The notes under the pieces were generated by a model. The model saw only the letters and a list, made by a program, of their open reading frames with translations. It had not been told where the DNA came from and searched no databases. 64,000 nucleotides of DNA from an uncultured Eubacteriales bacterium (GTDB lineage Bacteria; Bacillota; Clostridia; Lachnospirales; Lachnospiraceae): the NCBI GenBank assembly GCA_900317515.1, contig ONHA01000003.1, positions 1 through 64,000 on the forward strand, read 5' to 3'. Shown one piece after another: positions 1-8,599 of the stretch (position 1 is its first letter; every line of letters starts with the position of its first letter). The translations under genes were made by a program, and so were the position numbers.

Positions 1-1586
1 TCCCCCTTGATCTTCGTCCAGTCCGTCACGTTCCGGTCAAGGCAGCCGTAGACGGCCTCCGCCGCCACCTGATGGGCTTCCTCCATCAGCCCTTCGGCCT
101 CGCGCACATAGACGAAACCGCGCGAGACGATGTCCGGCCCGGCGAGCAGCCGGCCCGTGTAGGCCTCGAGCGTGAGCACGACCACGACGATGCCGTCCTC
201 CGCCAGCTTCTGCCGGTCGCGGATGACGATGTTGCCGACGTCGCCGACGCCCAGTCCGTCGACCAGGATCTCTCCGGTCGGCACCTTGCCGATGATCCGC
301 GAGGACTCCCTCGAAAGCTCGAGAACGTCGCCCGAGTGTAAAATGAAAATATTCTCCCGCGGATACCCCAGCGACTCGCAGACCGCCGCGTGCGCGCGCA
401 GGTGCCGCATCTCGCCGTGCACCGGGATCGCGTACTTCGGACGCACCAGCGTGTAGATCAGCTTGATCTCCTCCTGGCAGGCGTGGCCGGACACGTGAGC
501 GTCCTGGAAGATGACCTGGGCCCCGATCTCGGAGAGGTCGTTGATCACGTTGGAGACGGCTTTTTCATTTCCCGGGATCGGATGCGATGAGAAAAGGATC
601 ACATCGCCGGGCATGATCTTGATTTTCTTGTGCAGGTTGGCCGCCATCCTGGAGAGGGCCGCCATCGACTCGCCCTGGCTGCCCGTCGTGATGAGGACCA
701 GCTTCTCGGGCGGATAGTTTCTGATCTCGTCGAGCGTGATCAGCGTGCCCGCATCGTCGATGTAGCCGAGGCTGATCGCGGTTCCGATCACGTTGACCAT
801 CGAGCGGCCTTCGAGGACCACCTTGCGCCCGTATTTGGCCGCGGTGTTGATGATCTGCTGCACGCGGTCCACGTTGGACGCAAATGTCGCGATGATCAGC
901 CTGGATTTCGAATGCTCCGCGAAGATCCGGTCGAATGTCGTGCCGACCGTCCGCTCGGACATCGTAAAGCCCGGCCGCTCCGCGTTCGTGCTGTCGCACA
1001 TGAGGGCAAGAACGCCCTCCCTGCCGAGTTCGGCGAATCGCTGAAGGTCGATCGCGTCGCCGTAGACCGGCGTGTAGTCGACCTTGAAGTCGCCGGTGTG
1101 GATCAGCGTTCCGGCCGGCGTCATGACGGCCAGAGCCGCCGCATCCTGGATCGAATGGTTGGTCTTGATGAACTCGACCTTGATCTCGCCGAAATCCACC
1201 GTGTCCCCGAAATTCACGACGTGCCGCTCCACGCGGTTCATCATGTCGTGCTCCGTGAGCTTGTTCTCGATGAGCGCCATCGTGAGCCTGGTCGTGTAGA
1301 TCGGGACGTTGATCTCCCGGTACACGTAGGGGATCGCACCGATATGGTCCTCGTGGCCGTGGGTGATCACGAACCCCTTCACTTTGCTGTAGTTTTCCTT
1401 CAGATAGCTGATATCCGGCAGTACGATGTCAATTCCGAGCATATCATCCTCGGGGAAAGACATGCCGCAGTCAATGACGACAATCGTGTCCCCGTATTCA
1501 ATCGCGGTAATATTCATCCCGATCCTCTCAAGTCCTCCGAGGGGGATGATCCTTACCTTCTCTATTCCGTTTTTTCTGGTTTTCAA
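1..1586 (-). CDS. rnj: Ribonuclease J (3' end cut by window edge)
   Basis: Metallo-beta-lactamase/beta-CASP ribonuclease that processes and degrades mRNA and matures rRNA in Firmicutes. Translating the minus strand from a TTG codon at 1586 gives MKTRKNGIEKVRIIPLGGLE, followed by the catalytic HGHEDHIG zinc motif near residue 75, a beta-CASP region (SSHPIPGNE) and VHGEMRHL near residue 390. The TTG start is supported by AGGAGG at 1592-1597, five bases upstream; there is no ATG nearby. About 528 residues are present, so only the last few dozen of the usual 550-600 lie outside the window. It is the last visible gene of the ireB-ruvX-DUF1292 operon. Confidence 0.95.
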   Translation of the reverse strand, partial: MKTRKNGIEKVRIIPLGGLERIGMNITAIEYGDTIVVIDCGMSFPEDDMLGIDIVLPDISYLKENYSKVKGFVITHGHEDHIGAIPYVYREINVPIYTTRLTMALIENKLTEHDMMNRVERHVVNFGDTVDFGEIKVEFIKTNHSIQDAAALAVMTPAGTLIHTGDFKVDYTPVYGDAIDLQRFAELGREGVLALMCDSTNAERPGFTMSERTVGTTFDRIFAEHSKSRLIIATFASNVDRVQQIINTAAKYGRKVVLEGRSMVNVIGTAISLGYIDDAGTLITLDEIRNYPPEKLVLITTGSQGESMAALSRMAANLHKKIKIMPGDVILFSSHPIPGNEKAVSNVINDLSEIGAQVIFQDAHVSGHACQEEIKLIYTLVRPKYAIPVHGEMRHLRAHAAVCESLGYPRENIFILHSGDVLELSRESSRIIGKVPTGEILVDGLGVGDVGNIVIRDRQKLAEDGIVVVVLTLEAYTGRLLAGPDIVSRGFVYVREAEGLMEEAHQVAAEAVYGCLDRNVTDWTKIKG

Positions 1587-1605
1587 ATTTTCCTCCTGTT
1601 TTTAT

Positions 1606-1869
1606 TTATTTTTCGATTTCCGTATCTTCCAGCAGTTCCTCAAACATCTTGAGAACACTGTCAAGTTCTTTCTCGTCATCCACGATGACATAATCCGCCT
1701 CGACATCCGAATCGGCGGACATATCCTTTAAGATCAGCGCATCGGAATCCCCGTCGGGAGACTCCGTGACCAGCAGATAATTGACGCCCGCGATCCTGGC
1801 GTCACACTCCACATAGAATTCCACTTCTCTGCCTTCTTCATCCCTGAAGGCGACTGATTCGATCTTCAT
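1606..1869 (-). CDS. DUF1292 family protein (YrzB-like)
   Basis: Small acidic 87-residue protein of the DUF1292 family, whose function is unknown. The sequence has the usual pattern of that family: an N-terminal strand region (FRDEEGREVEFYVE), YLLVTES and an acidic C-terminus. It sits one base downstream of the ruvX stop and 19 bases before the RNase J start, so it is co-transcribed with both. The ireB-ruvX-DUF1292 order is conserved in many Firmicutes, which supports the assignment; nothing in the sequence reveals a catalytic role. Confidence 0.85.
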   Translation of the reverse strand: MKIESVAFRDEEGREVEFYVECDARIAGVNYLLVTESPDGDSDALILKDMSADSDVEADYVIVDDEKELDSVLKMFEELLEDTEIEK

Positions 1870-1870
1870 T

Positions 1871-2329
1871 TTACATACCTTCCGATAATAATGTTCCGTT
1901 CTTTATCGCTTCCTCATGGCTCCGCAGAAAATCCGTCAGGATCAGCATCGCCGCGACCTTGTCCACATGTGTCTTGAACTCACGGCGCGGGATGCCGCTC
2001 TCCGCCATGAGCTCCTCGGCATCCACCGTCGTCAGTCTCTCGTCGCAAAGAAAAACAGGTATCTTAAAACGCCTGAGAAGTTCCTCCCGGAATTCAAGAG
2101 TTTTAAGAGCCCTGTCACCCTGTGTGCCGTCCATATTGAGCGGCAGGCCCAGAACACAGGCCTCCGCGTCATAATACTCCAAAAGCTCCTCTATTCTCCG
2201 GAACGTTCCCCTCAGATGTGTCTCTTTGGTGCGCCTTATGATCTCAACGCCCGAGGCCGTAAGCCCCAGATCATCCGAGACGGCGACACCCACTGTCTTA
2301 GCCCCGAAATCAAGCCCGAGTATTCTCAT
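1871..2329 (-). CDS. ruvX: Holliday junction resolvase-like protein RuvX (YqgF)
   Basis: RNase H-fold nuclease of the YqgF/RuvX family, linked to 16S rRNA 5' processing and putatively to Holliday junction resolution. The 152-residue protein opens with MRILGLDFGAKTVGVAVSD, the first catalytic Asp motif; VLGLPLNMDGTQG and DERLTT are the other family signatures, and the C-terminal HVDKVAAMLIL segment carries the last conserved Asp. Length is slightly above the family norm of about 140. It follows ireB after three bases and precedes DUF1292 by one base, so translation is probably coupled. Confidence 0.95.
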   Translation of the reverse strand: MRILGLDFGAKTVGVAVSDDLGLTASGVEIIRRTKETHLRGTFRRIEELLEYYDAEACVLGLPLNMDGTQGDRALKTLEFREELLRRFKIPVFLCDERLTTVDAEELMAESGIPRREFKTHVDKVAAMLILTDFLRSHEEAIKNGTLLSEGM

Positions 2330-2332
2330 ACC

Positions 2333-2605
2333 TCATTCCTTATCTTCCCAGGATTTGTTTCGTATATAGGCCGTGAGCAGCTCTTCCACGATGTCATCGC
2401 GCTCGACCTTCATGATCATGCTGCGCGCACCCTTGTAGCTTGTAATGTAGGTGGGGTCTCCCGACATGATGTACCCGACGATCTGGTTGACCGGGTCATA
2501 CCCCTTTTCCGCCATCGCATTGTAGACGACATCAAGGACCTGTCTCACATGGATCTCCGGTCCCTGCTTTCCTCTGAAATACTGCGTGTTACCCAAATCA
2601 GCCAT
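2333..2605 (-). CDS. ireB: IreB family regulatory phosphoprotein
   Basis: Small protein of the UPF0297/IreB family. In Enterococcus, IreB is a substrate of the PASTA kinase IreK and affects cephalosporin resistance; a similar role here is inferred. The 90-residue protein has the family's near-invariant MADLGNTQYF start, EKGYDPVNQIVGY and SGDPTYIT segments. A GTG nine bases upstream could add three residues, but the GAGGTGAG ribosome binding site overlaps that GTG, so the ATG at 2605 is preferred. First gene of the operon leading to RNase J. Confidence 0.92.
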   Translation of the reverse strand: MADLGNTQYFRGKQGPEIHVRQVLDVVYNAMAEKGYDPVNQIVGYIMSGDPTYITSYKGARSMIMKVERDDIVEELLTAYIRNKSWEDKE

Positions 2606-2643
2606 TTGTCTCACCTCTTTTCAAGCATTGATATACAGACTAT

Positions 2644-2672
2644 ATGATACAACAAAAGTTCTCAATATTCAA
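2644..2672 (-). promoter_or_regulatory. Sigma-A promoter of the ireB operon
   Basis: On the minus strand a -35 TTGAAT (2667-2672) and a -10 TATCAT (2644-2649) are separated by 17 bases, about 40 bases upstream of the ireB start. Confidence 0.55.
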
Positions 2673-2678
2673 CCCGTA

Positions 2679-4052
2679 TTAAAGGGAAAGAGAGGCTGAA
2701 ATTTCCCCCTCCTTATCGCACTTAACCGCCAGAACAGGCTGAATGACCCCCGAAAGGTCCCTCTCCGTCTCCAAAAAGACCGGAATATACTCCCTCGAAT
2801 ACCCCTTCATGATGCGTTTTCCGCCCCGCACCCCAGGCTCCTCAAAGAGCACGGAGAGCTCCTTTCCGATGAATTTCTCCGCGTACGCCTCCCGGGCCGC
2901 CCGGTCGATCCGCGCAAGCTCTCCTGCCCGCTCCTTCTTTACGCTCTCCGGCACCTGGCCGTCCATCTTTGCGGCCACGGTTCCCTGCCGTACGGAGTAC
3001 TTAAAGATATGAGTCCTTGAAAAATGAATCCCTCTCACAAACTCTGCCGTCGCGGCAAACTCCTCCTCCGTCTCCCCCGGGAAACCCGCAATGATATCGG
3101 TGGAGATGGCCGGATCTGTAAAATACTTCCGGAGGATCGCGCACTTATCCGCAAAATCCGCAGTTCTGTACTTCCGGCGCATGCGGGCAAGCGTCGCATC
3201 GCACCCGCTCTGCATCGAGAGGTGGAACGAGGGGCAGACCTCCGGGATCGCGGCAAGAGAGGCGGCAAACTCCTCCGTGATGACGCCCGGCTCAAGGGAT
3301 CCCAGGCGGATGCGTTCTGCGCCCGGCTCCGCGGCGATCTCTTTTATGAGCGCAAGAAGATGATGGTTTGTGGCGGCCTCGGAAGCGTCCGGCGTCTGTC
3401 GGTTCTCCCCCGGGTAATCAAAATCGAGCCCGTAGGAGCTCACATGGATTCCCGTGATCACAAACTCCCGGCAGCCCTCGTCCGCAAGAGCCCTCACTTC
3501 CTTAATTATATCTTCCCTGCGGCGGCTCCGCACGCGGCCCCGCACATAGGGGATCATACAGTAGGTGCAGAACTGGTTGCAGCCGTCCTGGATCTTCAGG
3601 AACCCTCTCGTGTGCTCCCGCGCGGGCACGGTGCCGAGCTCCGTGTAGGTGCGCACGGTGTTGATCTTCACCGGTTCCCGGGACATGAGCTCTGCATTTT
3701 CCCGGCTTTCAAAATACTCCGCAAGGATCGGGACGAGCTGTCCCTTCTCCGCGTTTCCGATGAGGATATCGACCGCCGGATCGGCCGTGAGCTTCCCGGC
3801 CGCGTCCTCCACATAGCAGCCGCAGGCAACGACGACCGCCTCCGGGTTCATCTCCTTCGCCTTGTGGAGCATCTGCCGGGACTTTCTGTCCGCAATGTTG
3901 GTCACGGTGCAGGTGTTGATCACATAGATATCCGCACCGGGCGCAAACGGTACCTCCGTGCATCCGGCCTCAAGGAGCGCTTTTCTCATCGCGTCCGTCT
4001 CATATGAATTTACTTTACAGCCGAGGCTGTGAAATGCCGCCTTCTTCTTCAT
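2679..4052 (-). CDS. mtaB: tRNA t6A37 methylthiotransferase MtaB
   Basis: Radical SAM methylthiotransferase that converts t6A to ms2t6A at position 37 of tRNAs decoding ANN codons. The order is the usual one: N-terminal UPF0004 domain with its iron-sulfur cysteines (SLGCKVN, INTCTVTN, ACGCY), radical SAM motif CNQFCTYCMIPYVRGR near residue 155, then a C-terminal TRAM-like region. The GFLKIQDGCNQFC context and the bipartite layout match MtaB (YqeV) rather than MiaB. The ATG at 4052 has AGAGAG six bases upstream; a TTG and another ATG just upstream are less well placed. 457 residues, full length. Confidence 0.93.
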   Translation of the reverse strand: MKKKAAFHSLGCKVNSYETDAMRKALLEAGCTEVPFAPGADIYVINTCTVTNIADRKSRQMLHKAKEMNPEAVVVACGCYVEDAAGKLTADPAVDILIGNAEKGQLVPILAEYFESRENAELMSREPVKINTVRTYTELGTVPAREHTRGFLKIQDGCNQFCTYCMIPYVRGRVRSRRREDIIKEVRALADEGCREFVITGIHVSSYGLDFDYPGENRQTPDASEAATNHHLLALIKEIAAEPGAERIRLGSLEPGVITEEFAASLAAIPEVCPSFHLSMQSGCDATLARMRRKYRTADFADKCAILRKYFTDPAISTDIIAGFPGETEEEFAATAEFVRGIHFSRTHIFKYSVRQGTVAAKMDGQVPESVKKERAGELARIDRAAREAYAEKFIGKELSVLFEEPGVRGGKRIMKGYSREYIPVFLETERDLSGVIQPVLAVKCDKEGEISASLSL

Positions 4053-4102
4053 ACTCATCTCTCTAAAATGCAAATTTTGTCCACAAGCATTTGCTTTTTG
4101 CC

Positions 4103-4131
4103 TTGACTTCCTTCCCGTTTCCCTTTAATAT
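4103..4131 (+). promoter_or_regulatory. Promoter of the HPr/Crh-like gene
   Basis: -35 TTGACT at 4103-4108 and -10 TAATAT at 4126-4131 with a 17-base spacer, 56 bases upstream of the gene's ATG. Confidence 0.65.
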
Positions 4132-4187
4132 GTGCTCATGAGAAGTGCAGAGTACATTTCTCAAGACCGAAAAAGGAGGTTAAATAA

Positions 4188-4424
4188 ATGAAAACGATCA
4201 AAGTATCTCTTAATTCCATCGACAAGGTCAAGACCTTCGTAAATGAAATCATCAAATATGATTTTGATTTTGACCTCGTATCCGGCCGCTATGTTATCGA
4301 TGCAAAGTCTATCATGGGCATCTTCAGCCTTGATCTTTCCAAGCCGATCGATCTTAACATTCATGCGGAAGGCGATAAGCTCGACGAAGTGCTTGCGGTT
4401 TTAAAACCCTATGCCGCTGTCTGA
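4188..4424 (+). CDS. HPr-fold protein lacking the catalytic histidine (Crh-like)
   Basis: 78-residue protein with the HPr fold pattern. The segment DAKSIMGIFSLDLS (residues 38-51) matches the HPr region around regulatory Ser46, the site phosphorylated by HPr kinase, with the serine at residue 41. The N-terminal HARPA motif carrying phospho-accepting His15 is absent; the aligned stretch reads NSIDKVKTFV. This is the pattern of Bacillus Crh, which lost His15 but kept Ser46 and acts with CcpA. A regulatory rather than phosphotransfer role is inferred. AGGAGG lies nine bases upstream; the gene has its own promoter and terminator. Confidence 0.75.
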   Translation: MKTIKVSLNSIDKVKTFVNEIIKYDFDFDLVSGRYVIDAKSIMGIFSLDLSKPIDLNIHAEGDKLDEVLAVLKPYAAV

Positions 4425-4466
4425 TAAAACAGTATCATAAGGTAAATTCAAACGATTGTCAACATG

Positions 4467-4496
4467 AAAGCCCTGCCGGGAAACCGGCAGGGCTTT
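4467..4496. terminator. Bidirectional intrinsic terminator
   Basis: Perfect 13-bp stem (4467-4479 with 4484-4496), GAAA loop, A-tract on one side and T-run on the other. It lies between the convergent Crh-like gene and the exporter operon and can serve both. Confidence 0.85.
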
Positions 4497-4511
4497 TGCG
4501 TTCTCTTGTTC

Positions 4512-5771
4512 TTATTCTCTTCTGAGCGCGTCGATCGGGTTTAAGTTGGCCGCCTGCACCGAGGGCAGGAGTCCAAACACGATGCCGATCAGCATCGAGA
4601 AACCGACCGAGAGGATGATCGCCGGCACCGATATCGCGACCGGCGTTCCGCTCATCCTCGAGATCACCTGGGAGAGCACCAGTCCGGCTATGACGCCGAT
4701 CACGCCTCCGAGGGAGGTCAGCACCGCCGACTCCGTGAGGAACTGGGTCAGGATCGCGCTCTTGCGCGCGCCCAGGGCCTTCTTGAGGCCGATCTCAGCC
4801 GTACGCTCGGTGACGGAAACCAGCATGATGTTCATGACGCCGATACCGCCGACTAAGAGCGCGATCGAGGCGACCCACAGCAGCAGGCTGTTGGTGCTCG
4901 ACGCGAGCTCCTGCTGGTTCTTCGCCCGCTCAAGGAGGTCCTCCGCCTTGTAGGTGATGTCCTGGGCGTTCGAACCGATCGACTGATTCATGATCTCCGC
5001 CGCCTCGCGTCCCGCCCGGCTCATCATCTCGGTCTCTTTCGCGCGGACAACACAGTTCTCCGGCTCGTCGTAGATGAAGGGGATCGGCCAGACAGCCGAG
5101 GGGATCATCACGGTCCCGTACTCCTCCTGGCTGTAATTTAAGTAATCCTCGAAGGAATTGATCACCGGCTTGAAATTGTCCGCCTTGCGGACGACGCCGA
5201 CGACCATGAAGGGTTCGCCCCTGATCTCCATCATATTGCCGACCGCCTCCACGTCCGGGAAGAGCGAGCTGGCCGCGATCTCGTCCAGAAGGACGACCTT
5301 GTGGAAATCCGTATAGTCCTTCTTGATGAACGGTCGGCCCTTAGAGACCACCAGGCCCACGGTCTTTAAATAGTGGGTATCGATTCCGAGGAGAGACCCG
5401 TTGTTGAAATTGCCGTAAACCGAATTCACGCTGTCCACCCAGCTTCTCGACGTGTAGAAGGAGGCGTCCGCCACGGAGTCAAGCGCGAGAATGTCCTCCC
5501 GCTGCTGATCCGAGACCGGGGTGACGCCGTCCGGCGCTCCCGCATCCATCCAGTAGTTGCCGCCGCCCTGCTGCAGGGAGATCGTTACCGAGTTGTTGCC
5601 GGCCCCGATCAGGTTCTGCATGATCTGCTGGTTGGTGCCCGCGATCGTGGAGACGATCGCGATGATCGAAGCGATGCCGATGATGACGCCCAGCATGGTT
5701 AAAAACGAGCGCATCTTGTGGGACCATATGCCGGAAAATGCAAGTCTTATATTCTCTATCAAAATACTCAC
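4512..5771 (-). CDS. MacB-like ABC transporter permease (FtsX domain)
   Basis: Membrane permease of a tripartite-style ABC exporter. The 419 residues show the MacB layout: an N-terminal membrane helix (SHKMRSFLTMLGVIIGIASI), a long extracytoplasmic MacB core domain, then three C-terminal helices in an FtsX domain with VGGIGVMNIMLVSVTERT and the family EIGLKKALGA motif. It follows the adaptor gene by one base and is the last gene of the operon. The partners are the ATPase at 7899-8588 and the adaptors at 5773-7902 and 8600-9874. The substrate is not evident; family members export peptides, toxins or lipoproteins. Confidence 0.9.
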   Translation of the reverse strand: MSILIENIRLAFSGIWSHKMRSFLTMLGVIIGIASIIAIVSTIAGTNQQIMQNLIGAGNNSVTISLQQGGGNYWMDAGAPDGVTPVSDQQREDILALDSVADASFYTSRSWVDSVNSVYGNFNNGSLLGIDTHYLKTVGLVVSKGRPFIKKDYTDFHKVVLLDEIAASSLFPDVEAVGNMMEIRGEPFMVVGVVRKADNFKPVINSFEDYLNYSQEEYGTVMIPSAVWPIPFIYDEPENCVVRAKETEMMSRAGREAAEIMNQSIGSNAQDITYKAEDLLERAKNQQELASSTNSLLLWVASIALLVGGIGVMNIMLVSVTERTAEIGLKKALGARKSAILTQFLTESAVLTSLGGVIGVIAGLVLSQVISRMSGTPVAISVPAIILSVGFSMLIGIVFGLLPSVQAANLNPIDALRRE

Positions 5772-5772
5772 C

Positions 5773-7902
5773 TCACATTCCGCTGTAAATATCGGAGAGC
5801 GTACCCTCGCGGGTCTTCGCGCCCTCCTTCACGTTCTTGCCATAGGGGAAAGCGATATAGTCCTCCGGTGTGAGCCCCGAGATCACCTCGTAGCCGTCGC
5901 CCGCAAGCTTTCCGAGCTCCACTTCCTGCTTGTGCAGCTTCCCGTCCTCGCCGCGCATATAGACGAATTTTCCGCCGTCCTCGTCGAGCACAAATGCCTT
6001 GAAGATGTAGAGCATCGCCTCTCCCGTGATCCCGACGCTGTTGTTGGGCACCAGGGAGACCTGCAGCCAGTCGCCGTTCGTCAGGTTTGCATCTCCGACG
6101 CTGATCGTGATCGGGTAGAAAGAACTGTTCAGCGAGCTGTCGCCGAACATGCCCGAAGTATCCGGGTACGGCGAGATGTCGCGGATGGTCCCGTCATAGG
6201 TCATGCCGTTCATCCAGGAGGTGATCGTGACCGTGTCGCCGACGTTCACCTTGCCGAGCAGCTGCTCGGAGAGGGCGCTCTTCACATAGAAGCCCTCCGC
6301 TGCCGAGACCGTGAGGAACGGTGAGCCGTCCTGCGGTGGATTCTCCGGATCGCTGACCTTCTTCACGATTCCGTTCATTCTCGCGCGCACGATCCCGTTC
6401 TCAACGGCCTTCTCGGCCGAAGCGATCCTGAGGTTCGATTCCCGAAGATCGAGATCCAGAGACTTGAGATTCAGCTCCTCCTCCTTCTTCGCGCGGTCGA
6501 TCTCCTCCTGGGTCATCATGGTGTTCGGGTCAATGAGGCCCAGAGCCGAGGCGATCGCGCTCGAATCCTCCGTGGCCGTAAGCAGATACCCGTCCGTCAG
6601 GTTGGCGGTTCCGAAATCGAAATTGGAAAATGAAAGACTCCCGTCGAACTCGCCCGCGCCGGCCGTGAAGCTCTCCGCAAGGGCGGAGCCTGTGTTCTCC
6701 GGTTCCGGCACGTCGGTAACGGCCGGCGTGCTGCTCTCATCCGCGGGAGTCCCTGTCGCCTCCGGGATCACCGGGGTCGCCTCCGGGTTCTCACCCGGGG
6801 TCGGCGTAGCGTCCGGATCTTCACCCGGAGTCGGCGTCTCCTCAGGATCCTCTCCCGGGGTCGATGTCACGTCCGGATCCTCCGTCGGGGTCGGCGTCGC
6901 GTCCGGATCTTCTGTCGGGGTCGGCGTAGCGTCCGGGTCCTCCGTCGGGGTCGGCGTAGCGTCCTGGTCCTCCGTCGGGGTCGGCGTCAGCGTCCCGGTC
7001 GGGGTCGGCGTCGCCGTCGGAGTCGGCGTCAGCGTGCTCTCGAGCGGCTCAAGGGAGATAATACCCTTCCAGCCGGTGAGGTCTTTTCGTATCTTAACAG
7101 CGTTCAGCGTCCATCTCTGGAGCAGCATGCCGTCGCCGGTGTCACCCTCGCGCACCTCAAGTGCGACATAGAAAGGTCCTCCGTACATGAAGGCGACCTT
7201 CCTGAGCATCATGAGAAATTCCGGGGTGATAACCGTGCCCTCCTTCACGAGGAAGCGGTAGGGCTCATCCTCCGTCCCGTAGACCGGTCCGAAGTCCATC
7301 TCCTCCTCTCCGGTGCTCTTCTCGGAGTCCGGCTCCTTAAAACCTGCCTTCGCCCAGACTTCCGGGGTCACATTGTAGGGCAGGGTCTTCGCGTCGAGCT
7401 TGTCCACCGCTTTCACCGCGGCGAGGTCGATCTCCGGTTCATCCGGTATGATGATGTCCGGGATATCCCAGCCCGGATCAAACGGCTCCTCCGAGTAGGG
7501 GGTGAGCCTCCGGAGGGTCTCGAGGTTTTTATTTGCGACATCGATCCGAAGCTGGATCTGCTGCTGCGCAAGCTTTTCCTTCTCGAGGTTCATGTTGGTG
7601 GTCGTCGTGTCGTAGGCCATGAGGACGTCGCCCTCGCGCACCGCCTGCCCCTCGACGACCATGACCTCGCTCACGGTCTCCGTCGAGGAGAGATAGATGT
7701 CCTGAGCCGCATCGGCCGTGACCAGCCCCGAAACGGACGTGGTGTAGTCCCAGTTTCCGCCGCCGTAGTTGACCTCGGATGCCGGGATGACCGTAACCGC
7801 CCTCTCCTGGGATTTGGTGACGCCGTAAATGACGCCGCCGATCGCCCCGCAGCCCAGTATGACGCTGAGGAGGATCGCCAGTATTTTCTTCGCTTTGCTC
7901 AT
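5773..7902 (-). CDS. Oversized efflux adaptor (HlyD/MacA-type) with Pro-Thr repeat insert
   Basis: Membrane-fusion-type adaptor for the adjacent MacB-like transporter. An N-terminal membrane anchor (residues 7-29) is followed by half of a biotinyl-lipoyl-like barrel (VMVVEGQAVREGDVLMAYD), a first coiled-coil helix around 104-133, then an insert of about 330 residues before the return helix (465-510) and the second barrel half. The insert ends in a Pro/Thr-rich linker at about 290-388 built from seven imperfect 10-residue repeats. At 709 residues it is nearly twice the family size. The start overlaps the ATPase stop by four bases. The insert's role is unknown. Confidence 0.82.
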   Translation of the reverse strand: MSKAKKILAILLSVILGCGAIGGVIYGVTKSQERAVTVIPASEVNYGGGNWDYTTSVSGLVTADAAQDIYLSSTETVSEVMVVEGQAVREGDVLMAYDTTTTNMNLEKEKLAQQQIQLRIDVANKNLETLRRLTPYSEEPFDPGWDIPDIIIPDEPEIDLAAVKAVDKLDAKTLPYNVTPEVWAKAGFKEPDSEKSTGEEEMDFGPVYGTEDEPYRFLVKEGTVITPEFLMMLRKVAFMYGGPFYVALEVREGDTGDGMLLQRWTLNAVKIRKDLTGWKGIISLEPLESTLTPTPTATPTPTGTLTPTPTEDQDATPTPTEDPDATPTPTEDPDATPTPTEDPDVTSTPGEDPEETPTPGEDPDATPTPGENPEATPVIPEATGTPADESSTPAVTDVPEPENTGSALAESFTAGAGEFDGSLSFSNFDFGTANLTDGYLLTATEDSSAIASALGLIDPNTMMTQEEIDRAKKEEELNLKSLDLDLRESNLRIASAEKAVENGIVRARMNGIVKKVSDPENPPQDGSPFLTVSAAEGFYVKSALSEQLLGKVNVGDTVTITSWMNGMTYDGTIRDISPYPDTSGMFGDSSLNSSFYPITISVGDANLTNGDWLQVSLVPNNSVGITGEAMLYIFKAFVLDEDGGKFVYMRGEDGKLHKQEVELGKLAGDGYEVISGLTPEDYIAFPYGKNVKEGAKTREGTLSDIYSGM
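6778..6987 (-). repeat. In-frame 30-bp tandem repeats coding a Pro-Thr linker
   Basis: Seven imperfect 30-bp units encode variants of TPTPTEDPDA inside the oversized adaptor. Some adjacent copies are almost identical in DNA, pointing to recent unit duplication. Unit length is a multiple of three, so copy number can vary without breaking the frame. Confidence 0.85.
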
Positions 7903-8588
7903 TCCGTCTTCTCCTCCTTACTGCCGTCTGTCAGGATGCCGTCCCGGATCTCGACCATGCGCTGCGCGTGTTCCGCGATGCCGCGGTCGTGGGTGATCAT
8001 GAGGACCGAAACGCCCTCGCTGTTCAGTGTCTTGAAAAGTTCCATGACCTGCCTGCCGGAGGCCGAATCGAGCGCACCCGTCGGCTCATCCGCAAGCAGA
8101 AGCTTCGGATGGTTCACGATCGCCCGGGCGATCGCGACGCGCTGCTTCTGGCCGCCCGAAAGCTGGTTGGGCATGAAATTCATGCGGTCCTCGAGGCCGA
8201 CGCGGGCCAGCGCCTCCGCGGCCAGCTCTCTCCGCTTCGCCCGCGGCACATGCGCATAGGTGAGCGGCAGCTCCACGTTCTGGAGCGCGGTCTGGCCGGC
8301 AAGAAGCTGGAAGTTCTGGAACACGAACCCCAGCTTGTAAAGCCGGACGTCGGCCATCTCGTTGGAGGAGCACTTGGAGACGTCCTGCCCGTCGATTAAG
8401 AGCTCGCCGCTGGTCGGCTGATCGAGGCACCCGATGATGTTCATCAACGTCGATTTGCCGGATCCGGACGGTCCCATGATGGCGACGTACTCGCCCTCCT
8501 CCATCGAGAAGTTCACGTCCTTAAGAACCGGAACGTCAAGCTTTCCGGTCGAATAGTTTTTAAAAATATTTCTGCACTCTACGATCAT
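7899..8588 (-). CDS. ABC transporter ATP-binding protein (MacB/LolD type)
   Basis: ATPase of the exporter formed with the FtsX-type permease at 4512-5771. The 229 residues contain Walker A GPSGSGKST, the Q-loop VFQNFQLL, signature LSGGQKQR, Walker B LLLADEPTGALD and the H-loop VLMITHD, all intact, in the order typical of LolD/MacB ATPases. It overlaps the next gene's start by four bases and starts 11 bases after the first adaptor gene, indicating tight translational coupling within the operon. Confidence 0.93.
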   Translation of the reverse strand: MIVECRNIFKNYSTGKLDVPVLKDVNFSMEEGEYVAIMGPSGSGKSTLMNIIGCLDQPTSGELLIDGQDVSKCSSNEMADVRLYKLGFVFQNFQLLAGQTALQNVELPLTYAHVPRAKRRELAAEALARVGLEDRMNFMPNQLSGGQKQRVAIARAIVNHPKLLLADEPTGALDSASGRQVMELFKTLNSEGVSVLMITHDRGIAEHAQRMVEIRDGILTDGSKEEKTE

Positions 8589-8599
8589 GATCTCCTCCG

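Noticed and set aside
630..1652. 340-residue open frame on the plus strand
   Set aside because: Antisense to RNase J; low-complexity Arg/Asp/His-rich translation typical of a shadow in GC-rich DNA.
6778..6987. Regular 30-base repeats as a CRISPR array
   Set aside because: The repeats are contiguous without spacers, in frame, and encode a Pro-Thr linker.
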